Origin: Janthinobacterium sp. 61
Lineage (GTDB): Bacteria > Pseudomonadota > Gammaproteobacteria > Burkholderiales > Burkholderiaceae_D
Length of the DNA stretch: 64,000 nt
Direction: 5' to 3'
NCBI RefSeq assembly: GCF_002846335.1
Contig: NZ_PJMQ01000001.1
Coordinates: 806,001-870,000 of the forward strand
The position numbers and the translations under genes were made by a program. Below, piece after piece: positions 53,878 to 60,762 of the stretch (its first letter is position 1; each line of letters opens with the position of its first letter). The notes beneath the pieces were generated by a model. That model worked only from the letters and a program-made list of their open reading frames with translations. It was not told the origin of the DNA and did not search any database.

Positions 53878-55585
53878 TTTTCTGCATCCATTGTTTGACG
53901 ACTTCGGCGACACGCTCGGGTTCTTTTTCAGCCAGCACTTTCAGGTGATCGACCATCACGTCGACCGCCGAGCCTGGTGGCGGCAAATCATAATTTTCCA
54001 GCAGGGGCACGACTGGCATGTTGCCAGCGCTGGCCTCGCCTTCGAGCGCCAGCGGACTGCCATTCACGCCCAGGGCTGGCGCGCCAGCGGCGGCCACGCC
54101 ATTCGCGCCGGCGCCGCTGCTGCCGCCCAGTGCCAGGGCAGGATCGAGCTGTTTCAGTGCCGGCGGCGCCAGGCGCGTGGTCAGCAAACGCATCAGCGGA
54201 CGCAGGATCAGGAAGTAGCCGAGCACGGCGCCCAGGGCGTACAGCAGCCAGCTGCTGAAATCGACAACGGTGTCACGCTCTTCCCACCACTGCGCCACGG
54301 GCGGCTTGGCAGGGAAGGTCAGCGCAGTCAGGCTCAGGCTGTCGCCGCGCTGGGCGTTGATGCCCAGGCCGCTGCTCAGCATTTTTTCAATATTGCCCAG
54401 TTCGGCAGGGGTCCAGCCGGTTTTCGGATTCGGTGCGGCGGCGCTGTTGAGGACAACGGCGACGCTGAGTTTTTCCAGGCGGCCACGGCTACGCTTGATC
54501 TGCGTGATGCTGCGGTCGTAGGCGTACTGGCGCGTGGTGGCGTTCTTGCGGGCCGTGCCATCGTCGGACGGCCTCGGTGCCCCATCGGCCGGCGCGGCGC
54601 CTGCTGCATCGGCCGGCGCCGGCACGGCGGCCGCTGGCGGACGGTTCGACAGGCTGCCCGGGATGCCGGCCACGGTGCGGTTGCGTTCCTGCTCTTCACG
54701 CATCGCTTCGCTGGTCACTTTCGGGGCTTCGCCGTATTTTTCCAGCGTTTCGTCCACGCGGTCGTTGTTCACGGCGGCCGTCACGCTGAGCTTGAAGTTG
54801 TCTTCGCCGATAACGGGACCCAGCAAGCCCGTGACGTTGCGGCGGATTTCATCCTGGAAACGCTTCGCGCCTTCATTGCCGGCGGCCGACGCATCGAAGC
54901 CGTCCGTCAGGTCGACGTGCGAGGACAGCAGGTTGCCGCCCTGGTCGACCAGGCTCACGCGCGTAGGCGCCAGGCTGGCGACGCTGCCGGCCACCATATT
55001 GATGACGGCGGCGATCTGTTCCGGCGCCAGGGTGCGGCCCGGTTTCAGCGCCACGACGATCGAGGCGGACGATTTGTCGCCGTCGCTGGCGACGAACGAC
55101 GTCGACTTCGCAATCGACAGATGGACGCGCGCCGAAGCGATCGCGTCCATCGTCATGATGCTTTGTGCCAGTTCGCCTTCGAGGCCGCGGCGGAAGCGTA
55201 CGTCCTGCACGAATTGCGATACGCCCAGCGGGTCGTTCTTGTCCATCAGTTCCAGGCCTGCCGGCAGCTGCGCCGTCACGCCCTTCGAGGCGAGCAGCAT
55301 GCGCACCTTGCCCAGCATGGCATCGGGCACCAGCACCTGGCCACTGTCCGGATGCAAACGGTAGGGGATGTGCTCGGCGTCCAGGGTTGCCATCATGTCC
55401 GTCACGGCCACTTTTTCGCGCGCGCCAAACACCGGCTTGTAGTTGGCCTGGTCGCGCCAGGCATACATAGTCACCATGGCGGTGATGCCGATGGCCAGCA
55501 CGACGATGGGAACCAGGTTTTTCAGCAGGGCGGGCGGGATGGCGGGCTGGGCACCAAGGCGCCAGCGCGCAAATGCGGACTTCAT
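53855..55585 (-). CDS. fliF: Flagellar MS-ring protein FliF
   Basis: About 576 residues from the ATG at 55585; a GTG four codons upstream (55597) is possible. Two membrane helices (LVPIVVLAIGITAMVTMYAW near 20-40, and WLLYALGAVLGYFLILRPLM near 440-460) flank a periplasmic YscJ/FliF domain (TDMMATLDAEHIPYRLHPDSGQVLVPDAM, RVHLSIAKSTSFVASDGDKSSASIVVALKPG). The C-terminus (VDVMVDHLKVLAEKEPERVAEVVKQWMQ) binds FliG. The central linker is rich in Ala/Pro. Confidence 0.95.
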   Translation of the reverse strand: MKSAFARWRLGAQPAIPPALLKNLVPIVVLAIGITAMVTMYAWRDQANYKPVFGAREKVAVTDMMATLDAEHIPYRLHPDSGQVLVPDAMLGKVRMLLASKGVTAQLPAGLELMDKNDPLGVSQFVQDVRFRRGLEGELAQSIMTMDAIASARVHLSIAKSTSFVASDGDKSSASIVVALKPGRTLAPEQIAAVINMVAGSVASLAPTRVSLVDQGGNLLSSHVDLTDGFDASAAGNEGAKRFQDEIRRNVTGLLGPVIGEDNFKLSVTAAVNNDRVDETLEKYGEAPKVTSEAMREEQERNRTVAGIPGSLSNRPPAAAVPAPADAAGAAPADGAPRPSDDGTARKNATTRQYAYDRSITQIKRSRGRLEKLSVAVVLNSAAAPNPKTGWTPAELGNIEKMLSSGLGINAQRGDSLSLTALTFPAKPPVAQWWEERDTVVDFSSWLLYALGAVLGYFLILRPLMRLLTTRLAPPALKQLDPALALGGSSGAGANGVAAAGAPALGVNGSPLALEGEASAGNMPVVPLLENYDLPPPGSAVDVMVDHLKVLAEKEPERVAEVVKQWMQKNGRTQQQ

Positions 55586-55645
55586 GGGGGTAATCACTTG
55601 GGGTAACTTTCGCTGGGAGGCTGGGCGTGGATCAGGACGTGAAGA

Positions 55646-55984
55646 TTACAGAGGCAGTTTGATGAGTTCGTCGACGGCGCCCATGACCTTGTTGCGCACT
55701 TGCATCAACATGGAGAAGGACAGGCTCGCTTCCTGGCTGGCCAGCATGGCGCCGACCATGTCGTCACTCTTGCCGCTATCGACGTCGCTCATTTTCTGCG
55801 CGGCCATGCGGTCGTCGCCATTGACCTTGCCGATGGCGTCTTTCATGCTTTGCGCAAAGGAGAAGCCGGATTGTTCCGGTGCGCCGAACTGGGCGGCCGG
55901 GGCGATGCTGGCGCCCAGGGCGTGCGCATCATTGCTCAGTGCTGCCAGATCGGCCTTGATCAAACCTGCGAGTTCGTTGCTCAT
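55646..55984 (-). CDS. fliE: Hook-basal body complex protein FliE
   Basis: 112 residues from the ATG at 55984 (GTAGAGGGC just before it; the open frame reaches 56020 but the first 12 residues lack support). FSFAQSMKDAIGKVNGDDRMAAQKMSDVDSG and MLASQEASLSFSMLMQVRNKVMGAVDELIKLPL match FliE. First gene of the long minus-strand unit and divergent from fliM, so its promoter lies within 55985-56534. Confidence 0.93.
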   Translation of the reverse strand: MSNELAGLIKADLAALSNDAHALGASIAPAAQFGAPEQSGFSFAQSMKDAIGKVNGDDRMAAQKMSDVDSGKSDDMVGAMLASQEASLSFSMLMQVRNKVMGAVDELIKLPL

Positions 55985-56534
55985 CGTGCCCTCTACTTTC
56001 AATATGCGGTGACGTATCAATCAGAATTACTGGTGTTGCCAATCCGGCGGAAGTGCATACGAATGCCTTCCTGCCCGGCCCGATCCGCAAGGCCCATCAG
56101 TTTTATCAGTTGCCACACCATCCGCTCAAGCAGATTCAAACAAACCCGGCAAAAACACGCCAACATGATTTACATGGCCATGACAACTAATAATTATCTG
56201 ATAAAAGTTTCTGCTAGTGGCAATAAGAGGAACTGGAATTGCCATAAAAACCGGAATCAGGTAAGCGGAATGGCGCACTGCAAATCACTATTTTGTGGCT
56301 ATAAGCTTACCTCGGGGCAACTATAAAGTAAAGAGAGGATTGCCTCAAGGAATATTGATACATGGCAATATTCGACTTTTTCATGTATTGTTCAGCACCG
56401 TAGTCATCTAGCATGCGATACGATGCGCAATCGTTTGCTTGCACACCTGTCGGCAAGGCCAAGATGATGCTGTATTTAATTTCGGGCGATCCGTATAATT
56501 TGTTCTGCCACCGCAATACCGACATGACCACTAC
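55985..56534. promoter_or_regulatory. 550-bp divergent flagellar control region (fliE / fliM)
   Basis: No gene seen. Base composition is far richer in A+T than the flanking genes. It separates the two large flagellar units and must carry the promoters of both. Visible structure includes the inverted repeat at 56350-56373. I found no convincing GG-N10-GC sigma-54 element in it; -10/-35 boxes cannot be assigned with confidence. Confidence 0.6.
56350..56373. promoter_or_regulatory. Inverted repeat in the flagellar control region
   Basis: GAATATTG, 8 bases, CAATATTC: two perfect 8-base arms with an 8-base spacer, 161 bases upstream of fliM. The centre-to-centre distance of 16 bases suits a dimeric activator or repressor. 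Candidate site for the missing master regulator of this locus. Confidence 0.5.
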
Positions 56535-57410
56535 ATGACAATCCTTACCAAGACAGATCAAACTGTGCGCCATCAAGTCCTCGATTCCTGTCTGCTTGGA
56601 CGTCCTGTCCATTTGCTGCATGTATTCGGCGCCCAGCTGCGCGACGACCTGGCCGTGGCGCTGCGCCAACCGATGAGCCGTCGCTACTGGGGTAATTTCC
56701 AGGTCGACGCCGTGACCTTGTCGCGCGCCGAAAACGAGGACAGCGTGAATCGCTGGCTGAGTTTTTCCACGCCGGCCGGCCAGACGGGCTTTACGCTCGA
56801 ACGGCAGATACTCTTGAGCGTGCTGAACTATCGCTACGGTAGTGCCGGCGCCAAGGGTGTGCTGCCCGATCCGGCGCAGGTGCGCGTGACGGCCACGGAA
56901 GAGCGCCTCGCTGTGGTGTTGGGACAACAGTTGGTGAACAGTTTGTTCGCCCGCGTCCACAAAAACCTGCAAACATTGGGCAAAAGCAGCGACATCGACA
57001 CCAGTGCCGAGTTTGCCGTGCAGTCGGGCGTGCACCCGTCGCGCGGCAGCTGGATTGTCACCGTGGCGCTCAGCGACGTCGAAGCCGGGCAGAGCGGCCA
57101 CTTCTGGTTCTCGCTGGACAAGCGCCTGATGACCGACGTGCTGCGCGGCTTGCTGCCCGAGCGCGCGCAGGCGAAGAAGGCGCTGCGCAGCGTGCGCCCG
57201 CTCGCTTCGCGCCTGCAAGTGACGCTGGAAGGCCGGCTCGTCAGCAAGCAGGTGCAACTGGGCGCCTTGTTCGACTTGCGCGTGGGCGACGTGATTCCTG
57301 TCAGCCTCAGCCGTACTGACGTCATGCTCGACGACTCCCGTCTCTTTACAGCTGCTGTTTCCGAACACAAGGGCAAGCTCTGTTTAACCTCCTTTGAAGA
57401 TGTCGAATAA
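56535..57410 (+). CDS. fliM: Motor switch protein FliM, short lateral-type form
   Basis: 291 residues (E. coli FliM 334). The middle domain begins almost at once (VLDSCLLGRPVHLLHVFGAQLRDDLAVALRQPMSRRYWGNFQVDAVTLS) and the C-terminal SpoA/FliN-like domain is LQVTLEGRLVSKQVQLGALFDLRVGDVIPVSLSRTDVMLDDSRLFTAAV. The N-terminal CheY-P-binding peptide (LSQDEIDALL type) is absent, and an in-frame TAA at 56496 with no ATG or GTG after it rules out a longer start. Interaction with FliG and FliN should be intact. Identified by its SpoA domain, its length and the fliM-fliN-fliP order. Overlaps fliN by 11 bases. Confidence 0.85.
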   Translation: MTILTKTDQTVRHQVLDSCLLGRPVHLLHVFGAQLRDDLAVALRQPMSRRYWGNFQVDAVTLSRAENEDSVNRWLSFSTPAGQTGFTLERQILLSVLNYRYGSAGAKGVLPDPAQVRVTATEERLAVVLGQQLVNSLFARVHKNLQTLGKSSDIDTSAEFAVQSGVHPSRGSWIVTVALSDVEAGQSGHFWFSLDKRLMTDVLRGLLPERAQAKKALRSVRPLASRLQVTLEGRLVSKQVQLGALFDLRVGDVIPVSLSRTDVMLDDSRLFTAAVSEHKGKLCLTSFEDVE

Positions 57411-57777
57411 TATGAATATGACCGATACCAACCAGAGCGAAACCCTGCTGGAAGACCTGGGTGATGACATGATCATCGACCAGGGCGACGTGTCCGACGT
57501 GGCCAGCACCCGCGCGCGGCGCGACATTCCGCAGATGATGCGCAAGATTCCCGTCACGCTGACCCTGGAAGTGGGCTCGGCCCGCATTTCGCTGGAAGAA
57601 CTGATGGCCATCGGCCCGGAAAGCGTGATCGAACTCGACATGCTGGCCGGCGAACCGCTGGTGATCAAGGTCAACGGCACGCCGATCGGCCGTGCCGAAG
57701 TGGTGGTGGCCGGCGAGAACTATGGCCTGAAAGTCATCGACCTCGACGGCCTCAATCTCGACCTGATGACAGCATGA
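57400..57777 (+). CDS. fliN: Motor switch protein FliN
   Basis: 125 residues from the ATG at 57400; later ATGs at 57412 and 57418 are also possible. N-terminal acidic, flexible stretch, then the SpoA fold: IPVTLTLEVGSARISLEELMAIGPESVIELDMLAGEPLVIKVNGTPIGRAEVVVAGENYGLKV, with the conserved Gly-Arg-Ala-Glu-Val motif. Forms the lower C ring with FliM. Overlaps fliM by 11 bases and its TGA shares bases with the fliP start. Confidence 0.92.
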   Translation: MSNNMNMTDTNQSETLLEDLGDDMIIDQGDVSDVASTRARRDIPQMMRKIPVTLTLEVGSARISLEELMAIGPESVIELDMLAGEPLVIKVNGTPIGRAEVVVAGENYGLKVIDLDGLNLDLMTA

Positions 57778-58544
57778 AGCTGGCGGTACCCGGTCTGAGC
57801 CGGCGCCGCGGCGCGCTGGCTGCCGCGCTGGCTGTCCCCGTTCTGATGCTGTGCTGCAGCTCCGTCGGGGCGCAGGATTTGCTGTCCGGCGTGGTGCCGG
57901 GCGCGAAGACTGACCTGTCGGTGAAGATGCAGATCCTCGTCGTCATGACCCTGCTCGGGCTTCTGCCCGTGATGGTCATGATGATGACCAGCTTTACCCG
58001 CTTCGTCATCGTGCTGTCCCTGCTGCGCCAGGCCCTGGGCCTGCAGCAGGGTTTGCCCAACCGCATCGTCACGGGCATCGCCCTGATTCTCACCCTGCTG
58101 GTCATGCGTCCCATCGGCGACCAGGTGTGGAAGGATGCGTTCGTGCCCTACGACCGTGACCAGATCGGCATGCAGGAAGCCCTGAAGATCGCCGAGGTGC
58201 CGATTTCGCGCTTCATGCTGGCGCAGACGAGCAAGGCTGCGCTGGCGCAGATCGCCCATCTGGCAGGCGAGCCGTCGACCATGCGTCCGCAAGACCATAG
58301 TTTCACGGTCAAGTTGGCGGCGTTTGTCTTGTCCGAACTCAAGACGGCGTTCCAGATTGGCTGCATGCTGTTCATCCCGTTCCTCATCATCGATCTGGTG
58401 GTGGCGTCGGTGCTGATGGCGATGGGCATGATGATGCTCTCGCCGCTGGTAATTTCGCTGCCGTTCAAGCTGCTGCTGTTCGTGCTGGTCGACGGCTGGA
58501 CCCTGACCGTCAACACCTTGGTTACCAGCATACAGGGCTATTGA
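57774..58544 (+). CDS. fliP: Flagellar export gate protein FliP
   Basis: 256 residues. A cleavable signal sequence (RRGALAAALAVPVLMLCCSSVGAQD), then four membrane helices: ILVVMTLLGLLPVMVMMMTSFTRFVIVLSLLRQALGLQQ and LKTAFQIGCMLFIPFLIIDLVVASVLMAMGMMMLSP. FliP forms the core of the type III export gate with FliQ and FliR. fliO, which normally assists FliP, is not found in the window. Confidence 0.97.
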   Translation: MKLAVPGLSRRRGALAAALAVPVLMLCCSSVGAQDLLSGVVPGAKTDLSVKMQILVVMTLLGLLPVMVMMMTSFTRFVIVLSLLRQALGLQQGLPNRIVTGIALILTLLVMRPIGDQVWKDAFVPYDRDQIGMQEALKIAEVPISRFMLAQTSKAALAQIAHLAGEPSTMRPQDHSFTVKLAAFVLSELKTAFQIGCMLFIPFLIIDLVVASVLMAMGMMMLSPLVISLPFKLLLFVLVDGWTLTVNTLVTSIQGY

Positions 58545-58547
58545 ACG

Positions 58548-58820
58548 ATGTTTACCCCTGAAGTCGCCGTCGACCTGATCATCGAAGCGCTGCATGTCGT
58601 CATGCTGCTGGTGGTGATCCTGGTCGTGCCAGGTCTGCTCATGGGCCTGTTGGTTGCGCTGGTGCAGGCGGCCACCTCGATCAATGAACAGACCATGAGT
58701 TTCCTGCCGCGCCTGCTGGTCACCCTGTTGGCGTTGATCCTGGCCGGACGCTGGATGGCCGGTTACCTGATGGATTATTGCGTGTCCATTTTTCAGCGCG
58801 CGGCCACCCTGGTCGGATAG
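58548..58820 (+). CDS. fliQ: Flagellar export gate protein FliQ
   Basis: 90 residues with two helices (LHVVMLLVVILVVPGLLMGLLVALVQAATSINEQTMSFLPRLL and the second one LALILAGRWMAGYLMDYC). Three bases after fliP. Conserved QAATSINEQTMSFLPR is the FliQ signature. Confidence 0.97.
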   Translation: MFTPEVAVDLIIEALHVVMLLVVILVVPGLLMGLLVALVQAATSINEQTMSFLPRLLVTLLALILAGRWMAGYLMDYCVSIFQRAATLVG

Positions 58821-58832
58821 CGCCGCGCGCCC

Positions 58833-59633
58833 ATGGATCAGATTTTCAATCAGGTGCTGCCGTTTCTGCTGGCCGTGTGGTGGCCGTTCTGCCGCATCCT
58901 GGCCATGCTCAGCGCCTCGCCCGTCATCGGTGACGCCATGGTGCCCGTTCCCGTGCGAGTGTTGCTGTCGCTGGTGCTGGCGATCCTGATGCTGCCCGTG
59001 ATGCAGGCGTCGGGCATCTCGCAGGACTTGTTGAAAATCGATCCATTTTCCCTGCACGCCGTCGTCGCCACCCTGGAGCAGGCCATCATCGGCTTCGTCC
59101 TCGGCCTGGCTTTCCACTTTGCCATGTCGGTCATGTCGGTGCTCGGCTACCTGGTGTCTAGCCAGGTGGGCTTTTCCATGGCCGTCATGAACGATCCGCT
59201 CAATGGCACCTCGTCGGACGTGATTACGGGGATGCTCACCATCATGTGCATGATCGTGTTTTTCGCCATCGACGGCCACCTCGTGCTGACGGGCGTGATC
59301 GGCGCCAGTTTTACTGCCTGGCCCGTGGGACAGGGCTACGGGCCCCTGTTGCTGCAGACGGTGGCCTACAACGTGGCGTGGATCTTTGCCGCCGCCATGC
59401 TGCTGGCCTTGCCCATCGTTTTTTCCACCATGGTGGTGCAGCTGGGCTTCGGCTTCCTGAACCGCGTGGCGCCGTCGCTGAACCTGTTTTCGCTTGGCTT
59501 TTCCATGATCACCATGTTCGGCCTGCTGATGCTGGTGCAGATCGTGCGCTTTATCCCGGAACACTATATAGCGATGACGAACCGCGTGCTCGACATGATC
59601 GCCGAACAGATGCGGGTGGCCCATGGCGGATAG
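58833..59633 (+). CDS. fliR: Flagellar export gate protein FliR
   Basis: 266 residues, six hydrophobic helices, including FCRILAMLSASPVIGDAMVPVPVRVLLSLVLAILMLP and GFGFLNRVAPSLNLFSLGFSMITMFGLLMLVQIV. Completes the FliPQR pore. Its 3' end overlaps flhB by 11 bases. Confidence 0.96.
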   Translation: MDQIFNQVLPFLLAVWWPFCRILAMLSASPVIGDAMVPVPVRVLLSLVLAILMLPVMQASGISQDLLKIDPFSLHAVVATLEQAIIGFVLGLAFHFAMSVMSVLGYLVSSQVGFSMAVMNDPLNGTSSDVITGMLTIMCMIVFFAIDGHLVLTGVIGASFTAWPVGQGYGPLLLQTVAYNVAWIFAAAMLLALPIVFSTMVVQLGFGFLNRVAPSLNLFSLGFSMITMFGLLMLVQIVRFIPEHYIAMTNRVLDMIAEQMRVAHGG

Positions 59634-60762
59634 CAGCACCGGCGACAAGACAGAAAAGGCCTCACAGCAAAAGCTGAAGAAGTCGCGACAGGAAGGGCAG
59701 GTGGTGCGCTCGCGCGACCTGTCGACGGCGCTGGGCATCCTGATCAGTATGAAGGTCTTTATTTACCTGCTGCCGGGCTACCTGCAAAGCTTTCGCGAGC
59801 TGTTCGCCATGGCCTTTATGCCGCTCGACAGCAAGGGCGCGCTGGAAAATGCCATGTCGATGGCGTTTACGACGTCGGTGGGCTTGCTGATCAAGATGAT
59901 CGTACCGCTGTTCTGCGTGCCACTGTTCGTCGTGCTGGGCTCATTGATCCCTGGCGGCTGGGTCATCAGCTCGAAGAACTGGATGCCGAAAATGGAGCGC
60001 CTGAGCCCGGCCAAGAACCTCGGTCGTCTGATTGCGCCCAAGCATGCTTTTGAATTCGGCCTGTCCATCGCCAAGGCCGCCGTGCTGGGCATGGTGCTCG
60101 TGCATGTGAGCCGCTCCAGCCTGACGCAGTACGTGGACTTGCAGCACCGGCCCCTGCAACAGGCCATGCTCGATGGCTCGGCGCTGATGCTCGACGGCTT
60201 GATGGCGCTCATTTCCGTCTTCGTCCTGTTTGCCATCATCGACGTGCCGGCGCAGGCGTTTTTCTTTGCCCGCAACCAGCGCATGAGCAAGCAGGATGTC
60301 AAGGAAGAGCACAAGAGCAGCGAAGGCCGGCCCGAAGTGCGCCAGCGCATCCGCCAGCTGCAGCAGCAGATCGGCCGGCGCAGCGTGCGCAAGACCGTGC
60401 CCGACGCCGACGTGGTGATCGTCAATCCCGAGCATTACGCCGTCGCGCTCAAGTATGACCAGGACCGCGCCGAGGCGCCGTTTGTCGTTGCCAAGGGCGT
60501 CGACGAGATGGCGCTGTATATCCGGCAAGTGGCGAAGGAACACAATATAGAAACGCTGGAGTTGCCGCCGCTGGCGCGCGCCATCTACAACACCAGCCAG
60601 GTACAGCAGCAGATTCCCGTGCAGCTGTACCAGGCCGTGTCGCAGGTACTCAACTACATCCTGCAATTGAAAGCATTCCGGTCCGGGCAGCGTGCTGCCC
60701 AGCCCGTATTACCCACCGAGATGGCCGTGCCATCTCATTTGAGCGAGGTAGTCCCTTCATGA
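59623..60762 (+). CDS. flhB: Flagellar export switch protein FlhB
   Basis: 379 residues. N-terminal GDKTEKASQQKLKKSRQEGQVVRSRDLSTALG, four helices, and the cytoplasmic domain with the self-cleavage site NPEH (VVIVNPEHYAVALKYDQDRAEAPFVVAKGVDEMA); the family norm is NPTH. The N-P bond and the His remain. FlhB switches export from hook to filament proteins on FliK contact. The C-terminus after ILQLKAFRSG is a short unstructured tail. Overlaps flhA by 4 bases. Confidence 0.96.
   Translation: MADSSTGDKTEKASQQKLKKSRQEGQVVRSRDLSTALGILISMKVFIYLLPGYLQSFRELFAMAFMPLDSKGALENAMSMAFTTSVGLLIKMIVPLFCVPLFVVLGSLIPGGWVISSKNWMPKMERLSPAKNLGRLIAPKHAFEFGLSIAKAAVLGMVLVHVSRSSLTQYVDLQHRPLQQAMLDGSALMLDGLMALISVFVLFAIIDVPAQAFFFARNQRMSKQDVKEEHKSSEGRPEVRQRIRQLQQQIGRRSVRKTVPDADVVIVNPEHYAVALKYDQDRAEAPFVVAKGVDEMALYIRQVAKEHNIETLELPPLARAIYNTSQVQQQIPVQLYQAVSQVLNYILQLKAFRSGQRAAQPVLPTEMAVPSHLSEVVPS

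Noticed and set aside
53663..55606. 647-residue plus-strand frame opposite fliF
   Set aside because: Shadow of fliF and fliG; contains no motifs.
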